Assembly: GCA_027064845.1 (NCBI GenBank)
Contig: JAMOPC010000484.1
Coordinates: forward strand, 1-5,878
Length of the DNA: 5,878 nt
Direction of reading: 5' to 3'
Source of the DNA: Desulfurococcales archaeon
GTDB lineage: Archaea > Thermoproteota > Thermoprotei_A > Sulfolobales > Desulfurococcaceae
The notes under the pieces are model-generated. The model saw nothing but the letters and a program-made list of their open reading frames with translations, was not told the origin of the DNA and ran no database searches. How positions within the stretch are numbered: position 1 is the stretch's first letter; each line of letters opens with the position of its first letter. Of the stretch, positions 1-4,850 are shown piece after piece. The position numbers and the translations under genes were made by a program.

Positions 1-2
1 AA

Positions 3-137
3 CTCTATGTCAAGCTATACAGTAAACTGGTAAGAGCTTCTAGGGAAATAGCCCCGAACAAGCTGCTTGACTACATCTATAAGGAATGGAAGAAAATGAA
101 AAGAACTTTACCGAGGAAACCCTTCTATGCAAAGTAG
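3..137 (+). CDS. C-terminal end of a protein, possibly the C-terminal part of a split tyrosine integrase (partial)
   Basis: The only open plus-strand frame at the left edge runs from base 3 to the TAG at 135-137 and gives 44 residues, rich in Lys, Arg and Leu and predicted helical. It begins LYVKLYSKLVRASREIAP and ends PRKPFYAK. In SSV-type integrases the nucleophilic tyrosine sits near the C-terminus in a Y-V-x-L context followed by a short helix, and the Y-V-K-L here resembles that; this is a weak match on four residues. Position and strand support the idea: an HTH-like ORF at the right end (5613 onward) also reads plus into an RNA gene, so circularising the element would place this fragment downstream of it. 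The catalytic Arg/His boxes would lie left of the window and cannot be checked. It could equally be another gene next to the integrase. The last 11 bases overlap the next gene. Confidence 0.45.
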   Translation, partial: LYVKLYSKLVRASREIAPNKLLDYIYKEWKKMKRTLPRKPFYAK

Positions 138-405
138 AAAGGTTCTTTTATTGATTTATATTATTGTTTTACAGGTATTAGATGTATTAACCACGTATTT
201 GGCCTTATCACGTGGAGCTGTAGAGATTAACCCTATAGTCTCATTTATGCTGCAAAACCCACTATTGTTCTGGATAATGAAAATACTCGTGGCCATAACC
301 GTATATGTTGCTACAGCTTCTACGGATAATAAATTACTTATAATCATATACTCGTTAGTAATGATACAGGCAATTACGATCAACATACTTAACTTTCTTC
401 ACTAA
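127..405 (+). CDS. Small three-helix membrane protein, DUF5658-like
   Basis: This 92-residue protein is almost entirely hydrophobic, with three likely membrane segments at about residues 6-27, 46-63 and 70-90. The first helix and the following loop carry the pattern L-D-V-L-T-T-Y-L-A-L-x-x-G-A-x-E-x-N-P (Asp19, Thr22/23, Gly30, Glu33, Asn35, Pro36). That pattern is characteristic of the DUF5658 family of small membrane proteins found in archaea and bacteria, whose function is unknown. The conserved Asp and the E-x-N-P motif lie at the membrane edge and could bind a ligand or metal, which is speculation. The ATG at 127 is preceded by GAGG at 113-116 and overlaps the end of the previous gene by 11 bases, so the two are probably cotranscribed. 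The family call is made from the motif only. Confidence 0.8.
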   Translation: MQSRKVLLLIYIIVLQVLDVLTTYLALSRGAVEINPIVSFMLQNPLLFWIMKILVAITVYVATASTDNKLLIIIYSLVMIQAITINILNFLH

Positions 406-427
406 GAAATTAATAAATGGTGATTAC

Positions 428-922
428 ATGGGAAACAGTGATGATAAACAAGCATGTATAGAATTACCTGACTATGAACGCAAGATCCTTCTGTATATTA
501 TTGATAAAATCATTTCTAGTGCTAAAGATAAAGCATCATTAGAAAGTCAATATATGAGAACAATAGTAGAAATAGAAAATGCTTATATAAATGCTATTTC
601 AATAGACGTTATGGTAATCTCTCTCTTCTTGCTAATAATTGGAATAAACATACCAGATCTGCGCATTATTATTGCTTGTATTATTGTGGCTATTATGGCA
701 ATAGTATTATTCGTTTATTTAATAATATGCCATTTAAATAGAATCAAGAGCGAAGTCAGGGAAAGTTATGATAAAATTATTAAAACCTACAATACTGCAA
801 TAAGCAATTTAAATCAAATAGGTAAATCAGTTTCTATGAAATACAAGCCGTCAAAGCTATGTAGTCCAGATAAAGAGCTAATAGATTATATAGAAAATTT
901 AATTGGGAAAAGGACTGATTGA
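428..922 (+). CDS. Two-helix membrane protein with long helical flanks, unknown function
   Basis: The protein has 164 residues. A hydrophilic, largely helical N-terminal arm (about 1-56) precedes two adjacent membrane segments at about 57-74 and 79-101, separated by a tight turn (INIPD). A second hydrophilic helical arm (about 103-164) follows and contains heptad-like spacing that could form a coiled coil. With a short hairpin, both arms should face the same side, probably the cytoplasm. I recognise no enzymatic motif and no signal peptide. The ATG is preceded by GGTGAT at 419-424, a canonical archaeal ribosome binding site. It lies 22 bases after the previous gene and is likely in the same transcription unit. 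The codons are very AT-rich (many ATA and AAA), as in the rest of the element. A scaffold or membrane-anchoring role is possible but not shown. Confidence 0.8.
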   Translation: MGNSDDKQACIELPDYERKILLYIIDKIISSAKDKASLESQYMRTIVEIENAYINAISIDVMVISLFLLIIGINIPDLRIIIACIIVAIMAIVLFVYLIICHLNRIKSEVRESYDKIIKTYNTAISNLNQIGKSVSMKYKPSKLCSPDKELIDYIENLIGKRTD

Positions 923-952
923 TCCCTGTGTTGTATCAGTATTAACTATGAA

Positions 953-1156
953 TTATCTCATGTTTTTTATTCTTTTCATTAGTATTGTGTAGGCTCTTCT
1001 ACGTATAAAGTCAGGAACATTGTTACTGAACGCTAGAACAAATAGTTCGTGGTTGTTAAGTAGTTCTAGTAATGCTATAATGTATCTATACAATGTTGTT
1101 TCACTTAGCTCCTTGTATGATGACATGGAGTTCTTTAGCTCTGTAAGAGTGATCAT
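953..1156 (-). CDS. 67-residue helical protein, possibly HTH-like, last gene of the minus-strand operon
   Basis: The protein is small and basic, predicted to be almost all helix. It begins MITLTELKNSMSSYKELSETTLYRYI and ends with a strongly positive tail (RRRAYTILMKRIKNMR). The N-terminal T-L-x-E-L ... L-S-E-T-T-L-Y-R-Y-I pattern resembles a small helix-turn-helix, but no family is recognised. The ATG overlaps the TGA of the upstream gene (ATGA, bases 1156-1153). It is preceded directly by AGGAG and, 6 bases upstream, by GGTGA, so the start is well supported and translation is probably coupled. It converges with the membrane-protein gene ending at 922, leaving 30 bases between them. A DNA-binding role is inference. 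Confidence 0.7.
   Translation of the reverse strand: MITLTELKNSMSSYKELSETTLYRYIIALLELLNNHELFVLAFSNNVPDFIRRRAYTILMKRIKNMR
963..976 (+). terminator. Possible U-tract terminator for the left plus-strand genes
   Basis: About 40 bases after the stop at 922 the plus strand has two thymine runs (T6 then T4, bases 963-976). Archaeal intrinsic termination works mainly on such U-tracts. It lies inside the 3' end of the convergent gene at 953-1156. No strong stem precedes it, so the call is tentative. Confidence 0.35.
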
Positions 1157-1449
1157 CTCCTTTCACCCGTTTCTTGTTCTTTCTGTTTTTCTAGTATTTC
1201 CAAAATTTCTGGTGAGGCCATAGACACTATTTTTAATGTGATCGCCCATGCTAGGTCTCTTACTATAAATACGTATATTTTGAATGCTACGATACTGTAT
1301 GGAAGTGTTCCAATAACTATAACGGCTAGCCAGAATGGATCACTCATATCTATATTTAACATGTTTTCCGCTATACCTATAGCAAATATGGTGAGAAATA
1401 CGTACATTGTGAGCCAAGCAAAGAACCTTATAAGTTTTTGCCAATTCAT
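1153..1449 (-). CDS. Two-helix membrane protein with charged C-terminal tail, unknown function
   Basis: The protein has 98 residues. It has likely membrane segments at about residues 7-27 and 39-64, joined by an acidic loop (IAENMLNIDMSD). An amphipathic helix follows, then a highly charged C-terminal tail rich in Glu, Lys and Arg (about 80-98). The positive N-terminus (MNWQKLIR) and the Arg/Asp after the second helix suggest both ends are cytoplasmic. The start ATG overlaps the stop of the upstream winged-helix gene (ATGA at 1449-1446) and has no clear Shine-Dalgarno sequence of its own. Translation therefore probably depends on coupling. The next gene starts inside its stop codon in the same way. 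The family is not recognised. Confidence 0.75.
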   Translation of the reverse strand: MNWQKLIRFFAWLTMYVFLTIFAIGIAENMLNIDMSDPFWLAVIVIGTLPYSIVAFKIYVFIVRDLAWAITLKIVSMASPEILEILEKQKEQETGERR

Positions 1450-1721
1450 GTCTTGACGCCGTATTTCTGTTTGTAGTTGTAGATGAATGATTCGAATAGC
1501 GGGGTTGGGAAGAATACGACTATCTTCTTTCTACCGAGTCTCAGCATTTTCCGCTCCAGGTATCCTAGTTCTGCGAGTTTCCTGATTGCTCGTTCTACTG
1601 TGTGCCATTCTTTTGCTGGGTCATTGTGGTTATTGTATATTCGCTTCATACTCCAATATGCTCGCAGCTTCCTATACGTGAAGCCACGCTTACCGCTTAC
1701 CCGCAAATACTCATATATCAA
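1446..1721 (-). CDS. Winged-helix DNA-binding protein (TTG start)
   Basis: The protein has 91 residues and a winged-helix layout. The first helices are MIYEYLRVSGKRGFTYRKL and RAYWSMKRIY. A likely recognition helix at about 38-55 (EWHTVERAIRKLAELGYLERK) follows, and then a basic beta wing (LRLGRKKIVVFF). The W-H-T-V-E-R-A-I-R-K-L-A-E-L-G-Y-L-x-R series is typical of archaeal HTH regulators. The start is TTG at 1721. The frame stays open back to a TGA at 1769, with no ATG or GTG in between, and a weak AGGA lies about 9 bases upstream. A CTG at 1751 is the only other candidate I saw. It lies 31 bases after the helical-protein gene and overlaps the next gene by 4 bases. It probably regulates element genes; the target is unknown. 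Confidence 0.75.
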   Translation of the reverse strand: MIYEYLRVSGKRGFTYRKLRAYWSMKRIYNNHNDPAKEWHTVERAIRKLAELGYLERKMLRLGRKKIVVFFPTPLFESFIYNYKQKYGVKT

Positions 1722-1752
1722 TAATAATGTCCTATAGAGGCTAGCACTCAGC

Positions 1753-2484
1753 CTAGCCGTTACTGATCACCTTTAGGAATTGTTCTAGTTGATCTAGGAT
1801 TTCGTCTTGTGGATCCCAGCAGAATGTGTTTTCTTTTTCTAAGCATTCTAGGTATTGTCTCCAGTAGTTGATATTGCTTAGTTTATGGAGTTGTTGTTCA
1901 AGACGGTTCAGGAGCTTTGCGAGTATTTCTTCGAACTCTGCTTTGGTTAGTGTTACATCTAGCTCAGTATATTCTATACCATAATGTATATAGTACTCGG
2001 AATATACTGCATACAGGGAATATTTTCGCTCATGGCGGCGATCCAACACTATTTTGACGTCGACTAATTTCTCTAGTGCTTCACGTAGGTGTGGATATAC
2101 TAGCTCGAATACCTTGTTGCGTTCACGATGTATCATCTCCTTAGTGCTCTCAAGGACTTTGATGTACTCCTCGATCTCCTTCACTACATCCAGGTATACC
2201 TTGTACAAGTTCTTGTCGACAAGCGATGTATAGCAAAGTATGCTTTCCTCATAGTACGTTAGTATTTCGAGAAACTTCTTCAGCCTCGCTATAATCCTGT
2301 CTTTATAACTGTGGGTACCGCCCCTATATTCTTCCAGATCCCTTAGAATTATCTTCACAAGAGTCTTAACAACACCATGATATTTTTCTAAAAGCCGATA
2401 CGCTACTGTAAACTCTAACAACTGCTCCTTATTCATATAATCACTATAATAATACTCAAGAACAAGCCTACAGTCAGCGTACAT
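1753..2484 (-). CDS. All-helical, coiled-coil-rich protein coupled to the methyltransferase, unknown function
   Basis: This 243-residue protein is predicted almost wholly helical, rich in Leu, Glu, Lys and Tyr, with long amphipathic stretches (about 18-50, 60-80, 92-125, 130-148 and 180-215). These could form a helical bundle or coiled coil. I see no nuclease, ATPase or methyltransferase motif, and no membrane segment. Its start codon is fused to the methyltransferase stop (TAATG, 2486-2482), and the GGTGAA ribosome binding site lies inside the methyltransferase 3' end at 2491-2496. Expression is therefore probably coupled, and the two proteins may act together. The methyltransferase looks too short to hold its own target-recognition domain, so this protein could supply DNA recognition or a regulatory surface. 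That is inference from gene order only. Confidence 0.75.
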   Translation of the reverse strand: MYADCRLVLEYYYSDYMNKEQLLEFTVAYRLLEKYHGVVKTLVKIILRDLEEYRGGTHSYKDRIIARLKKFLEILTYYEESILCYTSLVDKNLYKVYLDVVKEIEEYIKVLESTKEMIHRERNKVFELVYPHLREALEKLVDVKIVLDRRHERKYSLYAVYSEYYIHYGIEYTELDVTLTKAEFEEILAKLLNRLEQQLHKLSNINYWRQYLECLEKENTFCWDPQDEILDQLEQFLKVISNG

Positions 2485-3083
2485 TACTCGTTCACCTTTT
2501 TGAGTATGTAGAAGTATGATGTGTTTGGATTGTACTTGGTGTCTTGCTTAAGGTAGCGTGTGAAGAATAGGAACTCAACATATTTTACTAGTTCCCAATG
2601 ATTCGGTACATATAGCTTGTTGTAGTGTACCAGAACAGTTTTGCAGCCAAGCCGTTTTGCAGACTCGAGTCCCCCGTCGATAATAGTTTCTGGGCTGCCA
2701 AAGGCCGTCGTTACCTCATAATGTTTTCTGGAGCCCTTCCCACCCCTTTCCATAAAGGGCGGATCAATAACCACCAAGTCAGGTCTTATACCAAGTTTCT
2801 GGACCCGATGCCAAACACTCCAAGACGGACTAATAGTAAACCAGTCAGGCTCCACAACCCATTTATGGATCTTTATATCGCTTGCCAGTAATAATTTGGG
2901 ACGCCAGGCACCATAGAATCTACCCTCACCATAAGTAGTATCCAATACCATCCTAACCTTGGACTCGAGTCCCAGCTCTCTCAACATATCACGGATAAGA
3001 CAACTAACAGGAAACCTAGCACATTTACCGCCACGCTTCTGTATATCCCTTTGGTCAATAACCAATATATCTAAACCCTGCAT
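2484..3083 (-). CDS. Small SAM-dependent DNA methyltransferase (amino-group type, DPPF motif)
   Basis: The protein has 199 residues. Near the N-terminus, FPVSCLIRDML (about 24-34) fits the SAM-side motif X. VLDTTYGEGRFYGA (about 46-59) fits motif I, the glycine loop that binds S-adenosylmethionine. ASDI (67-70) fits the acidic motif II. VVIDPPFMERGGKG (about 104-117) carries the catalytic DPPF, motif IV of N6-adenine and N4-cytosine DNA methyltransferases. LVHYNKLYV and the C-terminal YFYILKK would be later core strands. The order I before IV and the small size leave little room for a target-recognition domain. The ATG at 3083 has a strong GGGGTGATC upstream (3090-3097). Its likely role is methylation of element or host DNA, either to protect against restriction or to regulate. 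No restriction enzyme gene is recognisable nearby. An RNA substrate cannot be excluded from sequence. Confidence 0.8.
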   Translation of the reverse strand: MQGLDILVIDQRDIQKRGGKCARFPVSCLIRDMLRELGLESKVRMVLDTTYGEGRFYGAWRPKLLLASDIKIHKWVVEPDWFTISPSWSVWHRVQKLGIRPDLVVIDPPFMERGGKGSRKHYEVTTAFGSPETIIDGGLESAKRLGCKTVLVHYNKLYVPNHWELVKYVEFLFFTRYLKQDTKYNPNTSYFYILKKVNE

Positions 3084-3090
3084 TACTGGA

Positions 3091-3138
3091 TCACCCCTGG
3101 CATACGTATGGCTTAAGATACTTTGGCAGAAACGGCAT
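3091..3138 (-). CDS. Possible 15-residue micro-ORF before the methyltransferase
   Basis: The 69-base gap between the CX4C-protein gene and the methyltransferase gene holds an ATG at 3138. It is preceded by GAGGGAGTGA (3154-3145) with 6-base spacing, one of the best ribosome binding sites in the window. The peptide reads MPFLPKYLKPYVCQG, and its TGA (3093-3091) lies inside the GGGGTGATC ribosome binding site of the methyltransferase. This is the same stop-in-RBS arrangement used by the other operon genes. It may be a real micropeptide, or a short translated leader that delivers ribosomes to the methyltransferase start. There is no homology evidence, and an ORF of this size can arise by chance. 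Confidence 0.35.
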   Translation of the reverse strand: MPFLPKYLKPYVCQG

Positions 3139-3152
3139 TATTATTCACTCCC

Positions 3153-3476
3153 TCAATTGGTGGTTATTTCTTCGAAGTATAGGTAGAACTCGGTGTGTGG
3201 TGGGTTGTGCTCTATGCATGGCGTGTCTCTGCAGTCTTTGCTGAACGTGTACTTCTTTATTACCATCTTGTAGCCGCTTAGAAGGTAGAGTTCTCCTTTT
3301 TCGAGGCAATTATTACTACTACATTCCTTGACATAGTTGGCAGCAAAAACCTCGACCTCAAGGATCTCAGGCTTAACAACCAAGCTATTACCAGTACTAG
3401 CATTATACTCCTCAAGTAACCGAAGCACCTTCTCGATAACAGCAGAATAAGAATACTGTACTAGGGCCTGAGTCAT
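3153..3476 (-). CDS. Small protein with two CX4C motifs, possible zinc-binding protein
   Basis: The protein has 107 residues. A helical N-terminal part (about 1-28, SAVIEKVLRLLEEYNAS) is followed by a beta-rich region (about 32-105). The beta region contains CSSNNC (Cys52 and Cys57) and CRDTPC (Cys82 and Cys87), with His90 and His94 shortly after. Two CX4C pairs 24 residues apart could bind zinc or form disulfides, which are frequent in cytoplasmic proteins of hyperthermophilic crenarchaea. The C-terminal strands HTEFYLYFEEI look like an edge of a sheet. The ATG at 3476 is preceded by GGTGAT (3484-3479), and the TGA of the upstream regulator lies inside that site, so translation is probably coupled. 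The family is not recognised; an accessory or nucleic-acid-binding role is a guess. Confidence 0.7.
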   Translation of the reverse strand: MTQALVQYSYSAVIEKVLRLLEEYNASTGNSLVVKPEILEVEVFAANYVKECSSNNCLEKGELYLLSGYKMVIKKYTFSKDCRDTPCIEHNPPHTEFYLYFEEITTN

Positions 3477-3480
3477 AGTA

Positions 3481-3741
3481 TCACCCTTTGCAGATGAGTT
3501 TTCTTATCTCGTTGATGATCCGTTTTCCCTCGCTTGTTAACTGGATGTACCCGTTCTCGGCTCTTACCAGGCCTCGTAGCTGCAGCTTGTAGACATTGTA
3601 GTATAGTGTTGATTTTGAGTAGTTCAGCTCCAGGGCTAGATCGTATATTGTTGCTTTTGCTCCCTCGAATTTCAGGAGAGAGACGAGGATCAAAAATTCT
3701 GTTGGGAATATGGATTTGAGGTTATTGATTGAGACTTCCAT
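3481..3741 (-). CDS. Winged-helix transcriptional regulator, first gene of the minus-strand operon
   Basis: The protein has 86 residues with a compact MarR/ArsR-like winged helix. The helices are FPTEFLILVSLLKFEG (about 12-27), ATIYDLALELN (about 30-40) and the recognition helix YSKSTLYYNVYKLQLRGLV (about 41-59). A short wing AENGYIQLT (61-69) and a C-terminal helix EGKRIINEIRKLI complete the fold. The ATG at 3741 has GGGAG at 3755-3751, 9 bases upstream. The gene sits directly beside a perfect 9-bp inverted repeat (3802-3823) placed between its own TATA box and the divergent one. Autoregulation and control of the 262-residue gene are therefore likely. A copy of the half-site also precedes the winged-helix gene at 4995. 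Its stop lies in the next ribosome binding site. The regulator-operator pairing is inferred from position, not shown. Confidence 0.85.
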   Translation of the reverse strand: MEVSINNLKSIFPTEFLILVSLLKFEGAKATIYDLALELNYSKSTLYYNVYKLQLRGLVRAENGYIQLTSEGKRIINEIRKLICKG

Positions 3742-3790
3742 TGTTTCACACTCCCAAGTCAGTAGTCTGTAATGTATATTGTTTGTTCTG

Positions 3791-3800
3791 TTTTATATAG
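3791..3800 (-). promoter_or_regulatory. Leftward promoter (TATA box) of the minus-strand operon
   Basis: Read on the minus strand the box is CTATATAAAA, with purine-rich sequence just upstream (CGAAAA) in the BRE position. Initiation about 25 bases downstream would fall near 3770. That gives a leader of about 30 bases containing the GGGAG ribosome binding site of the regulator gene. The left edge of the palindromic operator touches the BRE. Confidence 0.6.
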
Positions 3801-3801
3801 T

Positions 3802-3823
3802 TTTCGAACTTAGGAGTTCGAAA
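3802..3823. promoter_or_regulatory. Palindromic operator between divergent promoters
   Basis: The two arms are TTTCGAACT (3802-3810) and AGTTCGAAA (3815-3823), a perfect 9-bp inverted repeat around the 4-base spacer TAGG. It fills the space between the leftward TATA box (3791-3800) and the rightward one (3827-3834) and covers both BRE positions. A protein bound here should block transcription factor B and TBP on both sides. The adjacent winged-helix regulator is the obvious candidate. One arm is repeated exactly at 4962-4970. Confidence 0.7.
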
Positions 3824-3826
3824 GTC

Positions 3827-3834
3827 TTATATTT
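3827..3834 (+). promoter_or_regulatory. Rightward promoter (TATA box) of the 262-residue gene, probably leaderless
   Basis: TTATATTT is preceded by GAAAGTC, in the BRE position and partly inside the operator. Initiation about 25 bases downstream falls at about 3855-3858, on or next to the GTG start codon, and no ribosome binding site is visible. A second AT-rich stretch at 3838-3848 is a weaker alternative. Confidence 0.55.
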
Positions 3835-3857
3835 CAATATTAATATATTATTTCCTG

Positions 3858-4646
3858 GTGTTGAGTTTGAAAAAAGAAATAGCTTTGCTTAAATATGCGT
3901 TCATAACGACCTGGCGGTTCTTTACAGGCGTATCTATTTTCAACGATACTCCCAGGATCTCGGGCCATTATTATATCCGTAAACCCAGGGTCTATGAGAG
4001 AAGAAATACTAGAACAAAGGATGTTGGATACATCGAGATAATAGCCGAAATGCCTCAAGCCCGTCCTGCGTCTTTACCAGAGTATATTGTATTAATAATT
4101 TATATAAATGAATCGAAACGCATGAGGCCTAGAGATTACCAGCGAATAGCTGAGTATATTAATAGGCGTAGAGCAATTATCAATAAATACATTAATGGTT
4201 CCACGCATTTCTTTTTCTATATAATATGTAGAAAAGCTACTAGTGGAGTATATGAAGCAATAAGAAGAGACTATGCTAAGCTGCGTAAACAAGGCGTAAA
4301 CATAGTGCTCAAAATAATAAATGATCCTGGAGAGATAATTAAGGACCTAAGAAACTTCCTGGAGAAACGCCTGGAGAAGCTGCTAGACAAGACACTCTAT
4401 AAGAAGAGTAATTATGAAATATTCGCTAGGCCTAAAAGATTGGCTGAATACATGCTTATTCTCGACGCTCTTCTCTCAGGAAAACGAGAACTGGCCGAAT
4501 ATACAGCCCAGCTCCTACACCATACTGCCCGTTTGCCTGTCGATTCCCTTGTCAGGATACTATATGATATCATGAATAAAGAAGAAGGGGAAATAAGAAG
4601 CAAAACAGAAATAAGAAGATCTCCTATTCAGACTCCTTACATATAA
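3858..4646 (+). CDS. 262-residue basic protein, unknown; candidate replication or DNA-binding protein
   Basis: The start is GTG at 3858 (TTG at 3861 is equally possible) on a likely leaderless mRNA. The protein is strongly basic. The N-terminal half holds hydrophobic strands (YIEIIAE at about 58-64, EYIVLIIYINESK at about 75-87, HFFFYIICRK at about 117-126) alternating with helices such as RDYQRIAEYINRRRAIINKYI. The C-terminal half is helical (GEIIKDLRNFLEKRLEKLL, RLAEYMLILDALLSGKRELAEYTAQLL), with a polar tail from about 242. The E-S-K after a hydrophobic strand, with an acidic strand before it, loosely recalls the PD-(D/E)XK nuclease core, but the first acidic residue and its spacing are not convincing. 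It stands alone with its own promoter, directly upstream of the iteron array, as initiator or partition genes often do. Its last codons contain two AATAAGAA repeats that continue downstream. The DNA-binding role is inference. Confidence 0.8.
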   Translation: MLSLKKEIALLKYAFITTWRFFTGVSIFNDTPRISGHYYIRKPRVYERRNTRTKDVGYIEIIAEMPQARPASLPEYIVLIIYINESKRMRPRDYQRIAEYINRRRAIINKYINGSTHFFFYIICRKATSGVYEAIRRDYAKLRKQGVNIVLKIINDPGEIIKDLRNFLEKRLEKLLDKTLYKKSNYEIFARPKRLAEYMLILDALLSGKRELAEYTAQLLHHTARLPVDSLVRILYDIMNKEEGEIRSKTEIRRSPIQTPYI

Positions 4647-4705
4647 TAAGAAGAAAATAAGAACTTCTTATTTATAATAAGAAAATATCGGTAAAATTTT
4701 CTTAT
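4590..4705 (+). repeat. Cluster of AATAAGAA repeats across the end of the 262-residue gene
   Basis: AATAAGAA occurs at 4592, 4610, 4645, 4656 and 4676 in direct orientation. It occurs inverted as TTCTTATT at 4665, with a 7-base partial TTCTTAT at 4699. Longer matches exist: GAAATAAGAAG at 4590 and 4608, and ATAATAAGAA at 4643 and 4674. The first two lie in codons for the protein's polar tail, the rest in noncoding DNA directly before the iterons. The low complexity of the sequence makes some copies cheap, but the density and the inverted copy suggest binding sites. Confidence 0.55.
4655..4673. repeat. Perfect 9-bp inverted repeat just after the 262-residue gene
   Basis: AAATAAGAA (4655-4663) and TTCTTATTT (4665-4673) are perfect inverted arms around a single C, 9 bases after the TAA at 4644-4646. 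It could be a protein-binding site at the edge of the origin-like region. It could instead be a terminator, the right arm ending in a short T run; the AT-only stem makes a stable RNA hairpin at high temperature unlikely. Confidence 0.5.
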
Positions 4706-4780
4706 GAGATAACCCTATTGCAAAAATTCTATACAGAGATAACCATATCTCGATAAAAATCAATGGAGAGATAACCATAT
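4686..4780 (+). repeat. Left iteron block: three head-to-tail composite units
   Basis: Each unit is 33 bases: an 11-base element like TATCGGTAAAA, 9 unrelated bases, then GAGATAACCATAT. Units lie at 4686-4718 (TATCGGTAAAA, GAGATAACCCTAT), 4716-4748 (TATTGCAAAAA, GAGATAACCATAT) and 4748-4780 (TCTCGATAAAA, GAGATAACCATAT). Units adjoin or overlap by 1-3 bases. The period of 30-32 bases, near three helical turns, puts all sites on one DNA face. This is the form of plasmid iterons or centromere sites. Confidence 0.8.
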
Positions 4781-4850
4781 GGTCATCTTCATGATATATT
4801 TTGCAGATGAAGAACCATTTCTTCGATTGGATGATTTATATATTTTACTG
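4781..4850. other. 70-base core between iteron blocks with inverted repeats and AT-rich stretch
   Basis: Exactly 70 bases separate the two three-unit blocks. The core holds TCTTCAT (4786-4792) with its inverse ATGAAGA (4807-4813). Overlapping that is GAAGAA (4809-4814) with its inverse TTCTTC (4819-4824) around CCAT. It ends in an AT-rich run (about 4829-4850, including TTTATATATTTTA). This would suit a duplex-unwinding region of a replication origin. There is no gene here in either direction. Confidence 0.5.

Noticed and set aside
156..386. Minus-strand ORF of 76 codons opposite the DUF5658-like gene
   Set aside because: The plus-strand product has the family motif and three membrane helices; the reverse frame is its complement and has no start context.
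1483..1737. Plus-strand ORF of 84 codons opposite the winged-helix gene
   Set aside because: It has no ribosome binding site and is fully antisense to a gene with a clear DNA-binding fold and coupled start and stop; its translation has no domain-like pattern.
2625..2891. Plus-strand ORF of 88 codons inside the methyltransferase region
   Set aside because: It is a shadow of the methyltransferase gene, whose motifs I and IV are clear on the other strand.
3932..4120. Firm assignment of the 262-residue protein to the PD-(D/E)XK nucleases
   Set aside because: Only the E-x-K is suggestive; the preceding acidic residue and strand spacing are not convincing, so function is left unknown.
3840..4292. 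Two minus-strand ORFs opposite the 262-residue gene
   Set aside because: There is no ribosome binding site or promoter for them, while the plus-strand frame is long, has a TATA box at the right distance and gives a coherent protein.
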